Shown piece after piece: positions 26,010 to 34,755 of a DNA stretch of 64,000 nt. Below the pieces are notes generated by a model. That model was given only the letters and a program-made list of their open reading frames with translations, made no database searches and had not been told where the DNA came from. The position numbers and the translations under genes are program-made. This DNA comes from Thermoflavifilum aggregans (GTDB lineage Bacteria; Bacteroidota; Bacteroidia; Chitinophagales; Chitinophagaceae), in contig NZ_PGFG01000001.1 in assembly GCF_002797735.1 (NCBI RefSeq), positions 62,001 to 126,000 on the forward strand, in the 5' to 3' direction. The stretch's first letter is position 1; each line of letters starts with the position of its first letter.

Positions 26010-28112
26010 ATGAAAAAAAATATGTACCGATACCTGCTGATCTTCTCAGGATGCCTGCTGGCCGGATTTTCCCTCCGGGCCCAGCAGCTCAAACTGGGCA
26101 GCAATCCTACGGTGATCGACAAAACGGCTCTGCTGGAACTGGAAAGCAGCAACCAGGGCCTGTTGTTGCCTCGCATCAGCGATACCAATGCCTTTCATCC
26201 CAACCCCATTCCCAACGGCATGCTGATTTACTACGTGGGTGCATCCGATAGCTGCCTGATGATCCGCAAGGATGGCGCCTGGGTGAAAATCGTGGACTTT
26301 GTCAATCTTTCCGCCCACGAAACCGACCCCATCGCCACAGCCAAAACAGTATCGGTAAAAGCCGGTAATCCAGCTATCTCGGTCACTGGTGGCACCCAAG
26401 CCCTGGGCAACAATCCCAGCTTTACCCTATCCGTGCCCAACACCAGCCCCATCTGGAATGCCGATAGCCTGCAGAGTGTAAAAATATCCGCCACCCTTCC
26501 CACTGCCAATCAGTTCCTGAACTTCGATGGCAGCCAGTGGACGCCCGTAAGTTTTGACACCGGTTACGTACCCAACTTCTCCCAGAAAGTCAGAAATCTG
26601 TTCAGCCAAGGTACTGGCATCAGCTATAATGCTACTACTGGACAAATCTCCAACACCGGCGTCACCTCCTTCTCCGGTGGCTCCACTGGACTGACACCTG
26701 CCTCGCCTACTACCGGATCTATCACCCTCGGCGGTGTCTTATCCGTCGCCAACGGCGGTACAGGTAATACTTCCGGTCAGGCTCAGTCCGTTGCCGGTTC
26801 ACACAGCACCGGCTATGGCCTTACTGGCCCTTCCTTCAATGGCTCAGCCAACGTAACCTGGCAAGCCGATACCAGTTCTGCCAACAGCCTGGCTACTAAA
26901 AACTTCGTCCGCAACTATTACTCCAGCGGTACCGGTATATCGGTCAATAATTCTACTGGACAAATCTCCAACACCGGCGTGCTCAGTGTAAATGGCAACA
27001 CCGGGGCTATTACCATCGATACCTCCTATATCACCAACTTCTACCAGAAAGTAAGAAGCGAACTGTCAGCAGGCACCGGCATCAACTATAATGCTACCAC
27101 TGGAGTTATCAGCAGTACAGACTGGCATCTCACCGGCAACAGCGGCACAACCCCGGGCACCAATTTCCTGGGAACAACCGATAATCAGGATCTGGTATTC
27201 AAAACCAACAATACCGAACAAATGCGTATCACCGCAGCCGGAAACGTGGGTATTGGTTTAAATACTCCCCCCGAAACTCGTTTGGTCGTAAAAGATACAT
27301 TGTACATCAGAAATACGAGTGGAGGTGGTACCAGCAAACCTTCCATGTTAATTTTTACCAATACATCTGGTAATAGTGGAAATGGGGTATTCAGAATAGG
27401 CGGCGATGGGGGCGATATTTTCTGGCAGGGGGGGGCAGGACAATGCTTGCAAATGGGTGCTTATTGGCCAATGATTTTTATGGGAAATATCCAGATACCC
27501 AATGGTTATTTCCCAAACTATGTTCCCGGAAACACGACCTGGAATGGATTAAATTTAGCTAGGATTGGTGTAGCAATCATTGCACAGCATAATAACGATG
27601 TACCCTTAGTAATCAGAGGTTTTATTGGAACTTCTCAAACTGCGAACTTAACAGAATGGTATAATAACAACGGGACCAGAGTTGCATATGTAGACAATAG
27701 CGGGAATTTTTATGGGGCATCATTCAATAACACTTCAGATAAAAGATTAAAAACAAATCTTCATCCCCTTACTGAGGTTCTTTCGAAAATAGGAGAGATT
27801 CACAGTTACACTTTTTATTATAAGCAAAATATAGCCGGGAGACAGTTCCCATCCACCAAACAAATTGGGATGATAGCACAGGAAGTAGAAAAATATTTTC
27901 CGGAACTGGTGAGCACAGATGATCAGGGATATAAAGCGTTGAATTATGCCCAATTTACTGCCGTTTTGCTGGAAGCCGTGAAGGAGCAGCAAGCTGAAAT
28001 TGAAAAACTGCAACAAGAAAATCAGCAATTGAAGAATGAGCTCAACATCAGGATTTCATCTTTGGAAAACAAACTGAAGGAGCTTTTGCAATCCGAAGTA
28101 AAAAACAAATGA
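26010..28112 (+). CDS. Fibre protein with C-terminal S74 self-cleaving chaperone domain
   Basis: A 700-residue protein: signal peptide (to ~27), the same N-terminal module as its neighbour (LKLGSNPTVIDKTALLELES...GLLLPRISDT), then repeats of the type GTGISYNATTGQISNTG at about residues 207, 308 and 355. The C-terminal ~130 residues are a Peptidase_S74 intramolecular chaperone domain with the cleavage dyad Ser576-Asp577 in NTSDKRLK, then IGMIAQEVEKYFPELV and a Leu-rich coiled coil. In phage tailspikes this domain assembles the trimer and cuts itself off. From about base 27250 the DNA is clearly AT-richer than upstream, suggesting that this end was acquired separately. A trimeric surface fibre is the most likely product. 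Confidence 0.82.
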   Translation: MKKNMYRYLLIFSGCLLAGFSLRAQQLKLGSNPTVIDKTALLELESSNQGLLLPRISDTNAFHPNPIPNGMLIYYVGASDSCLMIRKDGAWVKIVDFVNLSAHETDPIATAKTVSVKAGNPAISVTGGTQALGNNPSFTLSVPNTSPIWNADSLQSVKISATLPTANQFLNFDGSQWTPVSFDTGYVPNFSQKVRNLFSQGTGISYNATTGQISNTGVTSFSGGSTGLTPASPTTGSITLGGVLSVANGGTGNTSGQAQSVAGSHSTGYGLTGPSFNGSANVTWQADTSSANSLATKNFVRNYYSSGTGISVNNSTGQISNTGVLSVNGNTGAITIDTSYITNFYQKVRSELSAGTGINYNATTGVISSTDWHLTGNSGTTPGTNFLGTTDNQDLVFKTNNTEQMRITAAGNVGIGLNTPPETRLVVKDTLYIRNTSGGGTSKPSMLIFTNTSGNSGNGVFRIGGDGGDIFWQGGAGQCLQMGAYWPMIFMGNIQIPNGYFPNYVPGNTTWNGLNLARIGVAIIAQHNNDVPLVIRGFIGTSQTANLTEWYNNNGTRVAYVDNSGNFYGASFNNTSDKRLKTNLHPLTEVLSKIGEIHSYTFYYKQNIAGRQFPSTKQIGMIAQEVEKYFPELVSTDDQGYKALNYAQFTAVLLEAVKEQQAEIEKLQQENQQLKNELNIRISSLENKLKELLQSEVKNK
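26635..26980 (+). repeat. 28-base direct repeat inside the S74 fibre gene
   Basis: Bases 26635-26662 and 26953-26980 are identical over 28 positions and encode the same STGQISNTG-type turn. They belong to the internal protein repeat and could support expansion or contraction of the fibre by recombination. Confidence 0.75.
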
Positions 28113-28116
28113 TTCG

Positions 28117-29724
28117 TTGAAAACGAAATGGATCATATTGCTTCTTTGTTTGCTCTGCAGTAACCTGCTGCATGCCCAGTCTCTTGCCGTGTATGTGCCG
28201 GACCGGGCGCAGTTGTTTGTTTTCCCCAACGATACGGTGTCCATCTTTTCCTCGATGATCAACCACGGCAGCCTGGGCAGCACGTCCGGCGCCGTGGTTA
28301 ACTTTTTGGGTGCGCAATGGATCAACAGCCAGCAGGCCAGCCTGCCCGACGAGAGTGCCGATGGCCAGAGCGGCCAGGGTGGCCTGTTCCGCTTCCTGGC
28401 CCCGGTGGGCGGTGGCCGGCAAACGATTTACGGCGGCTACTCGCTTACCACCGGCCAGGGCCCTGCCTTTCCCAACCTTAGCATTGCCAACCCGCGGGGC
28501 GTGCAGCTGGGCGACCTGGGCGACCTGCACGTGCGCCACGTGCTGAACTTCGAAACCGGCCGCCTCTACCTGAACGGCTGGAACCTGCTGCTGGGCAATC
28601 ACGACGCCGGCCTCATCACCGGCTTCGACAACCAGCGCTACGTGGTTACCGACACCACCGTATTCGGCGGCCTGCTCTACCGCGACCGCCTCACCCCAGC
28701 CGACAGCTCCGTGGTATTCCCTATCGGTACCGACGACCAAAGCTATTCGCCCGCTGCCCTGATGCTCAGCTCCGGCACCGGCCGCATCGGCATGCGCGTA
28801 TTCAACCATGTCTATGCCCATGCCATCCGCGACTCCATCAACGACCTGGATTATGTGAAAAAAACCTGGTATGTGCAGTCGTCCAACCCTGGCGTGCAAT
28901 ACAACGTGCTGCTGCAGCACCAGGAAGAAGACGAAGGCCCGCGCTTCAGCGCCTGGCGCGACTCCAGCTACGTATCGCTCTACGACCCGGTACAGGGCAA
29001 ATGGGATATAGATCACACCAGTGTGGGCCGGGTGTTCGAAGGACAGATTGACTATGCCAATGTGAGGCTGGCCGGCCATTACATGAACCTGCGCCAGCAC
29101 CTGCAAATGCCCGACTCTGCCGGAAGTGCCCGGTACCTTTCGGTAAGCACCCTTATCTACAGCGGCGATGTGTGCCCCTCCGTGCACTACAACGATCTGC
29201 TGGCGGTGCGCACCAGCCCGGACTACGTGGAGCTGTTCTGGCACAGCTATGGCGAGCGCAACATGGCCTATTATGTGATTCAGCGGCAGATTGACGGACA
29301 ACCCGACTTTGTGGATATCGATACCGTGCAAAGCCAGGCTCCCGGCGGCTTCAGCACCCAAATGCTGTACTACCACCTGAGCGACTACAACCCCACCGAC
29401 CAGTGGAGCTACTATCGGGTGAAAATGGTGGGCCTCACCGGCTGTATCCGTTACACCGATGTGATGCGCGTACCCTGGGCAGCGCAGATCACCATTACAC
29501 CCAATCCGAACAATGGACAGTTTACCGTACGCCTGCGCAACGTGAAACATCCGGTGCGCATGCTGCTGGTAACCGTATGGGGACAAACCCTCCAGCAATG
29601 GACCGTGACGCAAGACCAGGATATTCAGGTACAGCAGCTGAACGATGCTATCTATTTCGTGGAATTCTATGATGCCCGCGACAACCGCTACATGGGCCAG
29701 CAAAAAGTGGTGGTGATTCACTGA
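28117..29724 (+). CDS. T9SS cargo protein with type A-like C-terminal sorting domain
   Basis: A 535-residue exported protein with a clear signal peptide (LLLCLLCSNLLHAQ). The C-terminal ~80 residues match a T9SS type A sorting domain: TPNPNNGQFTVRL, then a VTVWGQTLQQW strand, and the closing IYFVEFYDARDN and QQKVVVIH. It should therefore be exported through the machinery encoded at 50759-55585. The middle is beta-rich, without a recognised enzyme. Translation starts at TTG 28117, four bases after the S74 fibre gene stop, so the two are probably coupled. The gene is GC-rich, in contrast to the AT-rich end of the preceding gene. Surface or secreted partner of the fibres is inferred. Confidence 0.8.
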   Translation: MKTKWIILLLCLLCSNLLHAQSLAVYVPDRAQLFVFPNDTVSIFSSMINHGSLGSTSGAVVNFLGAQWINSQQASLPDESADGQSGQGGLFRFLAPVGGGRQTIYGGYSLTTGQGPAFPNLSIANPRGVQLGDLGDLHVRHVLNFETGRLYLNGWNLLLGNHDAGLITGFDNQRYVVTDTTVFGGLLYRDRLTPADSSVVFPIGTDDQSYSPAALMLSSGTGRIGMRVFNHVYAHAIRDSINDLDYVKKTWYVQSSNPGVQYNVLLQHQEEDEGPRFSAWRDSSYVSLYDPVQGKWDIDHTSVGRVFEGQIDYANVRLAGHYMNLRQHLQMPDSAGSARYLSVSTLIYSGDVCPSVHYNDLLAVRTSPDYVELFWHSYGERNMAYYVIQRQIDGQPDFVDIDTVQSQAPGGFSTQMLYYHLSDYNPTDQWSYYRVKMVGLTGCIRYTDVMRVPWAAQITITPNPNNGQFTVRLRNVKHPVRMLLVTVWGQTLQQWTVTQDQDIQVQQLNDAIYFVEFYDARDNRYMGQQKVVVIH

Positions 29725-29894
29725 AACCCGCTCTGAATCATTGGCGTTACTTCCCCGCACAAGCCAGTGTGAGGCTGAATCATGAGGGCTTAATGGCAAG
29801 GTAGTAAAGGCAGGATGAAGGTGAGTGCAGCATCTGCACAAATATTGCGGATAAGCCTGGACATAAACCAGATTTTATGCTAACTTTCATTCTT

Positions 29895-29907
29895 GACAAT
29901 CATTGTC
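29895..29907. promoter_or_regulatory. 13-base palindrome before the deacetylase gene
   Basis: GACAAT and ATTGTC flank a single C, giving a perfect palindrome 58 bases upstream of the polysaccharide deacetylase start. It is a possible operator. The rest of the 241-base gap shows only a near-match TAACTTTC to the -7 element. Confidence 0.25.
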
Positions 29908-29965
29908 TTGTTTAAACCAAAATTCCAGGACAACATCTTAACAAGAAACAATCAAACAAAATCCC

Positions 29966-30970
29966 ATGCTGCTTCAGCAATTGTTCAAAAAATCGGCATC
30001 AGAACCGGTATCTCACCCGTTCCAGCTGAAAGGAATCATTGTGATGTACCATCATATTGGCCAGGTACATGCATCTGATCCCTGGCATATGTGTGTGGAC
30101 CCGGAAGCTTTCGAACAACAACTTGAGCTGTTTGCTTCCGCTTACCAGGTGAAACCCCTCCATACGCTGTTAGATGATAGGGAGGAAAACCCTGAAAAAC
30201 CCTTGATTTACCTGACTTTTGATGATGGGTATGCCGAACATTATACTACGGTATTCCCGCTTCTGGAGCGCTACCGGCTGCCGGGAACCTTTTTTATTCC
30301 TTCTGGATACCTTGCCGGTAACCCCCGCCAATCCAGGATTTGCTGGTGGGAAGTAGTGGATCATGTGTTTTTGGACCACGATCCTATACCAGATTTGAAA
30401 GGAATTTTGCCCGGGCCTGATGTATTTGATGAACAGGCCAGGATGAGCCTGCTGGTAACCCCGCAGGTGAATGACGACATGTTTGCTTATCATGCCTGGC
30501 ATATGCGGATGAAGGTCAATCCAAACCGCCAGGAAAAATGGGCTAAAGCTTTACTGAAAAAATGCGGCCATACTACCGACATACTTCCTGCCATGCTAAC
30601 GGAAGCCCAAGTGCGTGAAATGGCCCAAAGCCCCTACGTAACCATCGGTGGACATGGTTTTTACCATCAAATACTGGGACTGCTACCCCGGCGCAAACAA
30701 TGGAAAGAAATCATAGAAAACAAAAAACACTTGGAAGAGCTTATCGGCAAGCCGGTGGAGTTTTTTGCCTATCCGGACGGACATTACAATGAACTGACGC
30801 CTGCCCTGGTGAAAAAAGCAGGCTTTAAACTGGCATGCACCACGGCCGCCGAGCTGGATGATCCCAGCATCACGGTATATGAAATTCCGCGCCTCTGGGC
30901 GCGCAGCTGGACGGCAGAGGAGCTGGAATTGTTGCTGGAAAGACTGTTTCAGCAAATCCAACAGGCATAG
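29966..30970 (+). CDS. Polysaccharide deacetylase-family protein
   Basis: A 334-residue NodB-homology protein. The conserved blocks are IIVMYHHIG near the N-terminus, the catalytic LTFDDGYAEHY (Asp-Asp of motif 1), PGTFFIPSGYL, the HGFYHQ motif and FAYPDGHYNE near the end. No signal peptide is seen. Members remove N-acetyl or O-acetyl groups from chitin, peptidoglycan or exopolysaccharide, using a metal held by Asp-His-His. An insert of ~80 residues (about 120-200) between motifs 1 and 2 is longer than in minimal deacetylases. The substrate is unknown and no glycan genes adjoin it. Confidence 0.87.
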   Translation: MLLQQLFKKSASEPVSHPFQLKGIIVMYHHIGQVHASDPWHMCVDPEAFEQQLELFASAYQVKPLHTLLDDREENPEKPLIYLTFDDGYAEHYTTVFPLLERYRLPGTFFIPSGYLAGNPRQSRICWWEVVDHVFLDHDPIPDLKGILPGPDVFDEQARMSLLVTPQVNDDMFAYHAWHMRMKVNPNRQEKWAKALLKKCGHTTDILPAMLTEAQVREMAQSPYVTIGGHGFYHQILGLLPRRKQWKEIIENKKHLEELIGKPVEFFAYPDGHYNELTPALVKKAGFKLACTTAAELDDPSITVYEIPRLWARSWTAEELELLLERLFQQIQQA

Positions 30971-31094
30971 GCAACCGGTTCCGGCCTTATGCTGCAGGCT
31001 TCACCGTTTGCACAAAAATTTTATCCTCTGACTTCGGAAATTTTGTTATTATCGTGCCCAGATCTTGTTTACCATCGATTAAAAATCCACTACC

Positions 31095-32351
31095 ATGCCA
31101 TTGAGTTTGCGTATTCGCCTCTCCCTGCTCATGTTTCTGGAATTTTTCATCTGGGGAGCCTGGTACACCACGGTTGCCGTATTCATGTCGAATCACGACA
31201 TGAAAAACATCACCCAGTGGCCTTTTACCGTGAACCCCATTGCAGCCATCATCGCTCCGTTTTTTGTGGGGTTGATTGCCGACCGGTATTTTGCTACCGA
31301 ACGCGTATTGGGTGTGCTGCACCTGCTGGGTGCCTTGTTCATGTTCCTCACGCCCAAAGCTGTAGGCCATCCGCTGTTGTTCATTCTGCTGCTGCTGGCC
31401 TATAACATCTGCTATATGCCTACCATGAGCCTGGCCAACAGCCTGACCTTTCACCACATCACCGATCAGGAGAAAAATTTCCCCACCATCCGGGTGTTTG
31501 GTACCATTGGCTGGATTGTAGCCGGGCTGTTCATCAGTTTTGTGGGCGTATATTTTGTGAGTGATGGCCTGCGGCCCGAACAAACGGCCATGCCGCTATA
31601 CCTGACCTCTGTGGCCAGCCTGCTGCTGGGGCTGTATAGCTTCACCTTGCCGCACACACCGCCTCCCGCTGCCGGCAAAGTGGTTTCCATCCGCAGCATT
31701 GCCGGCGTGGATGCGCTGAAACAACTGGGAAGCGGACCATTCTACATTTTCCTGCTTTGCTCGTTCCTCATCTGCATTCCCTTAGCAGCATACTACAATT
31801 TTACCCAGCTCTTCCTGGAAGGAACCGGTTTTAAAAATATTGCTGCCACCCAAACCATAGGCCAGATGTCGGAATGGATTTTCATGCTGCTGATGCCCCT
31901 GTTTTTTGTACGGCTGGGCGTGAAATGGATGCTGGCTATGGGTATGCTGGCCTGGACGGTGCGCTATGCCCTGTTTGCCATGGCAGCACCCCATGAAATC
32001 GTGTGGATGATTATCCTGGGCATAGCCCTGCATGGCATCTGCTATGATTTCTTCTTTGTAACTGGACAGATTTATGTGGATAAAAAGTCCACTCCCGAGA
32101 TCCGCGGACAGGCGCAGGGGCTTATCGTGCTGGTCACCTACGGGGTGGGCATGCTCATTGGTGCCCAGATTGCCGGCGCGGTGTACAACAGTTTCCTGGG
32201 CGGAGCCGAAAAGCTCACGCTGAGCCAATGGAATCAGTTCTGGTGGATACCGTCGGTTTTCGCGCTGGTGGTGCTGATTTTCTTTGTGCTTGCTTTCCGC
32301 GATAAAAAAGTGGAAACACAGGTGGCAGCTGCACAAGCTACTGCAGGCTGA
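31095..32351 (+). CDS. MFS permease of the nucleoside:H+ symporter type
   Basis: A 418-residue, 12-span inner-membrane transporter. The start RLSLLMFLEFFIWGAWYTTVA and the LANSLTFHHI segment fit the Nuc_H_symport (NupG-like) group of the major facilitator superfamily. In Bacteroidota this type is commonly paired with Gfo/Idh/MocA dehydrogenases, as here (49 bases to the next gene). The substrate is probably a small sugar derivative or nucleoside, but this cannot be settled from sequence. The C-terminal tail is short and charged. Confidence 0.87.
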   Translation: MPLSLRIRLSLLMFLEFFIWGAWYTTVAVFMSNHDMKNITQWPFTVNPIAAIIAPFFVGLIADRYFATERVLGVLHLLGALFMFLTPKAVGHPLLFILLLLAYNICYMPTMSLANSLTFHHITDQEKNFPTIRVFGTIGWIVAGLFISFVGVYFVSDGLRPEQTAMPLYLTSVASLLLGLYSFTLPHTPPPAAGKVVSIRSIAGVDALKQLGSGPFYIFLLCSFLICIPLAAYYNFTQLFLEGTGFKNIAATQTIGQMSEWIFMLLMPLFFVRLGVKWMLAMGMLAWTVRYALFAMAAPHEIVWMIILGIALHGICYDFFFVTGQIYVDKKSTPEIRGQAQGLIVLVTYGVGMLIGAQIAGAVYNSFLGGAEKLTLSQWNQFWWIPSVFALVVLIFFVLAFRDKKVETQVAAAQATAG

Positions 32352-32399
32352 TGCCGAGATGGAAAAACTTTATTTTTTACGATTCAAAACAACCAGGCT

Positions 32400-33593
32400 A
32401 TGGCCGGAATTGCCATGTTGGGCTCGGGCTTCATTGCCCGTTTTTATGCCGATGCGCTGGTCAGCCACCGGCGGCCGGACAGGATTGTAAGCGTATATTC
32501 CCGCCGCACCGAAAGTGCTGAGCGATTTGCGAAAGATTATCGGGTGCCGGTGTGGACTACCCGCATGGAAGAAGCTATCAGCCGGCCTGAAGTGGATATT
32601 GTATGCATTTCTTTGCCCAACCATTTGCATGAAGAGGCTGTGATGGCCTGTGTGCGTGCCGGTAAGGCCGTGATGATTACCAAGCCGCTGGGGCGCCATG
32701 CAGCCGAAGCCCTGCGCATGCTGCAAGCCGTCGAAAAAGCCGGCATCTTCCATGGCTACCTGGAAGATCTGGTGTACACCCCCAAAAGCCTGAAAGCCCA
32801 GCAGCTCATCAGCCAGGGAGCTTTGGGACGCATCCTGTGGGCCAAATCACGCGAAACCCATCCGGGCCCGCACAGCGAATGGTTCTGGAACAAAGAACTG
32901 GCCGGTGGCGGTGCCATCATTGATCTGGGCTGCCATTGCGTGGAAATTGCCCGTACCTATATCGGCAAAGACATCCGGCCGCTGGAAGTTATGTGCTGGG
33001 CCGATACCCAGGTGAAACCCATCGAAGCCGAAGACCATGCCATCGGGCTGGTGCGCTATGCCAACGGTGCCATAGGTCAGTTTGAGGTTAGCTGGACCTT
33101 CCGCGGCGGCCTGGACCTGCGCGACGAGGTCATGGGCACCGAAGGTACCCTATGGATCAACAATTTCCTGCGTACCGGATTTGAAATGTTTACTTCAGGC
33201 AAAGGTACCGGCTATACGGCCGAAAAAGCCGAAAGCGAAAGCGGCTGGCTGTTTCCCGTAGCCGATGAACTCAACGAGCTGGGCTATCAGCACATGTTCA
33301 CCGATATGCTCAATGCCCTGGAACAGGGCCACCAGCCCCGGGAAACCTTTTACGATGGCTATGTGGTAAATGCCATCCTGGATGCGGCCTACCGCTCGGC
33401 TCGCAGCAAACAATGGGAGCCCGTGCAGCTGGAAGTGTGGCGCGGACAAACGGAAGTACACGTGGATCGCACACTCCCCGATTATGATGAACATTATTAT
33501 CTGGTGAAAGAAGAAACCACCCACTACGGCGCCCGCAAGGTGATTTTACAGGATAAAAAAACCGGTGAAATCATAGAGCGGGTGCTTAGCTGA
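32400..33593 (+). CDS. Gfo/Idh/MocA-family oxidoreductase
   Basis: A 397-residue NAD(P)-dependent sugar oxidoreductase. The N-terminal Rossmann fold starts at once ([17 protein letters not shown]) and the family strand-loop [17 protein letters not shown] follows. The position usually reading Glu-Lys-Pro is Thr-Lys-Pro here ([11 protein letters not shown]), keeping the catalytic Lys. The C-terminal half carries the [17 protein letters not shown] segment, whose Asp and His lie in the active site. It probably acts on a sugar or inositol imported by the upstream permease. No signal peptide, so cytoplasmic. Confidence 0.9.
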   Translation: MAGIAMLGSGFIARFYADALVSHRRPDRIVSVYSRRTESAERFAKDYRVPVWTTRMEEAISRPEVDIVCISLPNHLHEEAVMACVRAGKAVMITKPLGRHAAEALRMLQAVEKAGIFHGYLEDLVYTPKSLKAQQLISQGALGRILWAKSRETHPGPHSEWFWNKELAGGGAIIDLGCHCVEIARTYIGKDIRPLEVMCWADTQVKPIEAEDHAIGLVRYANGAIGQFEVSWTFRGGLDLRDEVMGTEGTLWINNFLRTGFEMFTSGKGTGYTAEKAESESGWLFPVADELNELGYQHMFTDMLNALEQGHQPRETFYDGYVVNAILDAAYRSARSKQWEPVQLEVWRGQTEVHVDRTLPDYDEHYYLVKEETTHYGARKVILQDKKTGEIIERVLS

Positions 33594-33689
33594 ATGCCTT
33601 TCGCACTCTGGCATTTCCCCTTTCTGTTGCGGAATTTCGAAAAACGTTCCGCTCTTAAAATTCATTGGACCCTCTTCCCGGAAGGAACG

Positions 33690-33704
33690 GGTGGGAGCCC
33701 CACC
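33690..33704 (+). other. Short GC-rich hairpin between oxidoreductase and DUF4142 genes
   Basis: GGTGGG and CCCACC pair across a three-base loop, followed by AAAAATTTG. It may end the oxidoreductase transcript, though the T-run is weak. A second possible stem (GCGGAA / TTCCGC, 33629-33652) lies upstream. Confidence 0.3.
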
Positions 33705-33792
33705 AAAAATTTGTATGCTTTTGTAACCTCCGCCTGCCCAACCTCCTCTTCTTTCTGATCATTTATTCTTAATCCCTCTAAAACCAAAAAAC

Positions 33793-34338
33793 ATGTTTGC
33801 ACAAAAATTTGCCGGCACAGGCCTGATAAGCCTGCTTATGGGATTGGCTCTGACAGCCGGCGCCCAGCAGAAGCCACAGCTTACCGATCCGGAAATAGCC
33901 TCTGTGGCCGTTACCGCCAATCAGGTGGATATTGCCTATGCCCGCATAGCGTTGCAAAAATCCCACAACCCCGACATCCGGAACTTTGCAGAAACCATGC
34001 AACGCGACCATCAATCGGTTATCAAACAGGCTACGTCACTGGTGCAGAAACTGCACGTTACCCCGAAGGACAATGAGGTGAGCCGATCGCTGCGCAACCA
34101 GGAACAAAAAACCAGCCAGGAGCTCAGATCCAAAACCGGTCATGCCTTCGATCAGGCCTATATCAGCAATGAAGTGGCCTATCACCAGGCTGTTATTCAA
34201 ACCGTGGAAGACGTCCTGATCCCCGAAGCTCAGAATGCGGATCTGAAGGGTCTACTGCAGCAGGTTTTACCCATTTTGAAGGAACATCTGCAGCATGCTC
34301 AGTCTATCGCAGAAAAACTGGGTGCCGGGACTAATTAA
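33793..34338 (+). CDS. DUF4142 exported protein
   Basis: A 181-residue protein with a signal peptide (ending LTAGAQQ) and a four-helix ferritin-like DUF4142 domain. Family features are DPEIASVAVTANQVDIAYARIAL, the FAETMQRDHQSV helix and YISNEVAYHQAVIQTVEDVL. Periplasmic members are linked to stress responses, but no activity is established. It lies 22 bases upstream of a cupredoxin lipoprotein gene that is in turn followed by an ECF sigma gene, so the three probably form one operon. Confidence 0.88.
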   Translation: MFAQKFAGTGLISLLMGLALTAGAQQKPQLTDPEIASVAVTANQVDIAYARIALQKSHNPDIRNFAETMQRDHQSVIKQATSLVQKLHVTPKDNEVSRSLRNQEQKTSQELRSKTGHAFDQAYISNEVAYHQAVIQTVEDVLIPEAQNADLKGLLQQVLPILKEHLQHAQSIAEKLGAGTN

Positions 34339-34360
34339 GAGGCACAAAAATCAAATTTCC

Positions 34361-34753
34361 ATGTCAGCAATTTTGAGTTTTTTGCGCGGCCTGTTGCAAC
34401 CCTTACCCAGGGGTCTTTGTGGTGTAGTTGTGTTTCTGCTGATCGGAGCCTGCCAAACCGGTTCCAGGCAGAGCCTTTCCACAGAAACACCCACAGATAC
34501 AGTGTGGATGCGCGGATTGAAATTCGTCCCCGATACTTTGTACCTTTTGGGAGAAACCCGGGTAGTATTTGTAAACCAGGATATGGTGGTGCATAATGTA
34601 AAAAGCCTCGACTCCAGCTGGGGCTCACCCAATCTGCCAACTGACAGCACCTGGAGTCATCTAATACAGCAATCCACACCCTATCAATGCACCCTGCATC
34701 CAACCATGAAAGGATGGATTGTGATCACGGACAACACTTCCAAACAGAAATAA
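34361..34753 (+). CDS. Cupredoxin-fold lipoprotein (blue copper type)
   Basis: A 130-residue lipoprotein with lipobox LIGAC (Cys31) and a plastocyanin/azurin-like domain. The type 1 copper ligands are visible: His78 in VVHNV and the loop Cys110-Thr-Leu-His113-Pro-Thr-Met116, spaced as in amicyanin and pseudoazurin. It probably carries electrons or buffers copper in the periplasm. The frame is open from 34295, but ATG at 34361 fits the lipoprotein signal. It is two bases from the following ECF sigma gene, an unusual partner for a cupredoxin. Confidence 0.85.
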   Translation: MSAILSFLRGLLQPLPRGLCGVVVFLLIGACQTGSRQSLSTETPTDTVWMRGLKFVPDTLYLLGETRVVFVNQDMVVHNVKSLDSSWGSPNLPTDSTWSHLIQQSTPYQCTLHPTMKGWIVITDNTSKQK

Positions 34754-34755
34754 CC

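Noticed and set aside
23986-28112. Prophage or phage tail module
   Set aside because: Both fibre proteins have bacterial signal peptides, and there are no capsid, terminase, integrase or baseplate genes nearby.
28048-29841. 597-codon open frame on the minus strand
   Set aside because: It is antisense to the GC-rich T9SS cargo gene, whose plus-strand frame has a signal peptide and sorting domain. The antisense product is His/Val/Ala-rich low-complexity sequence.
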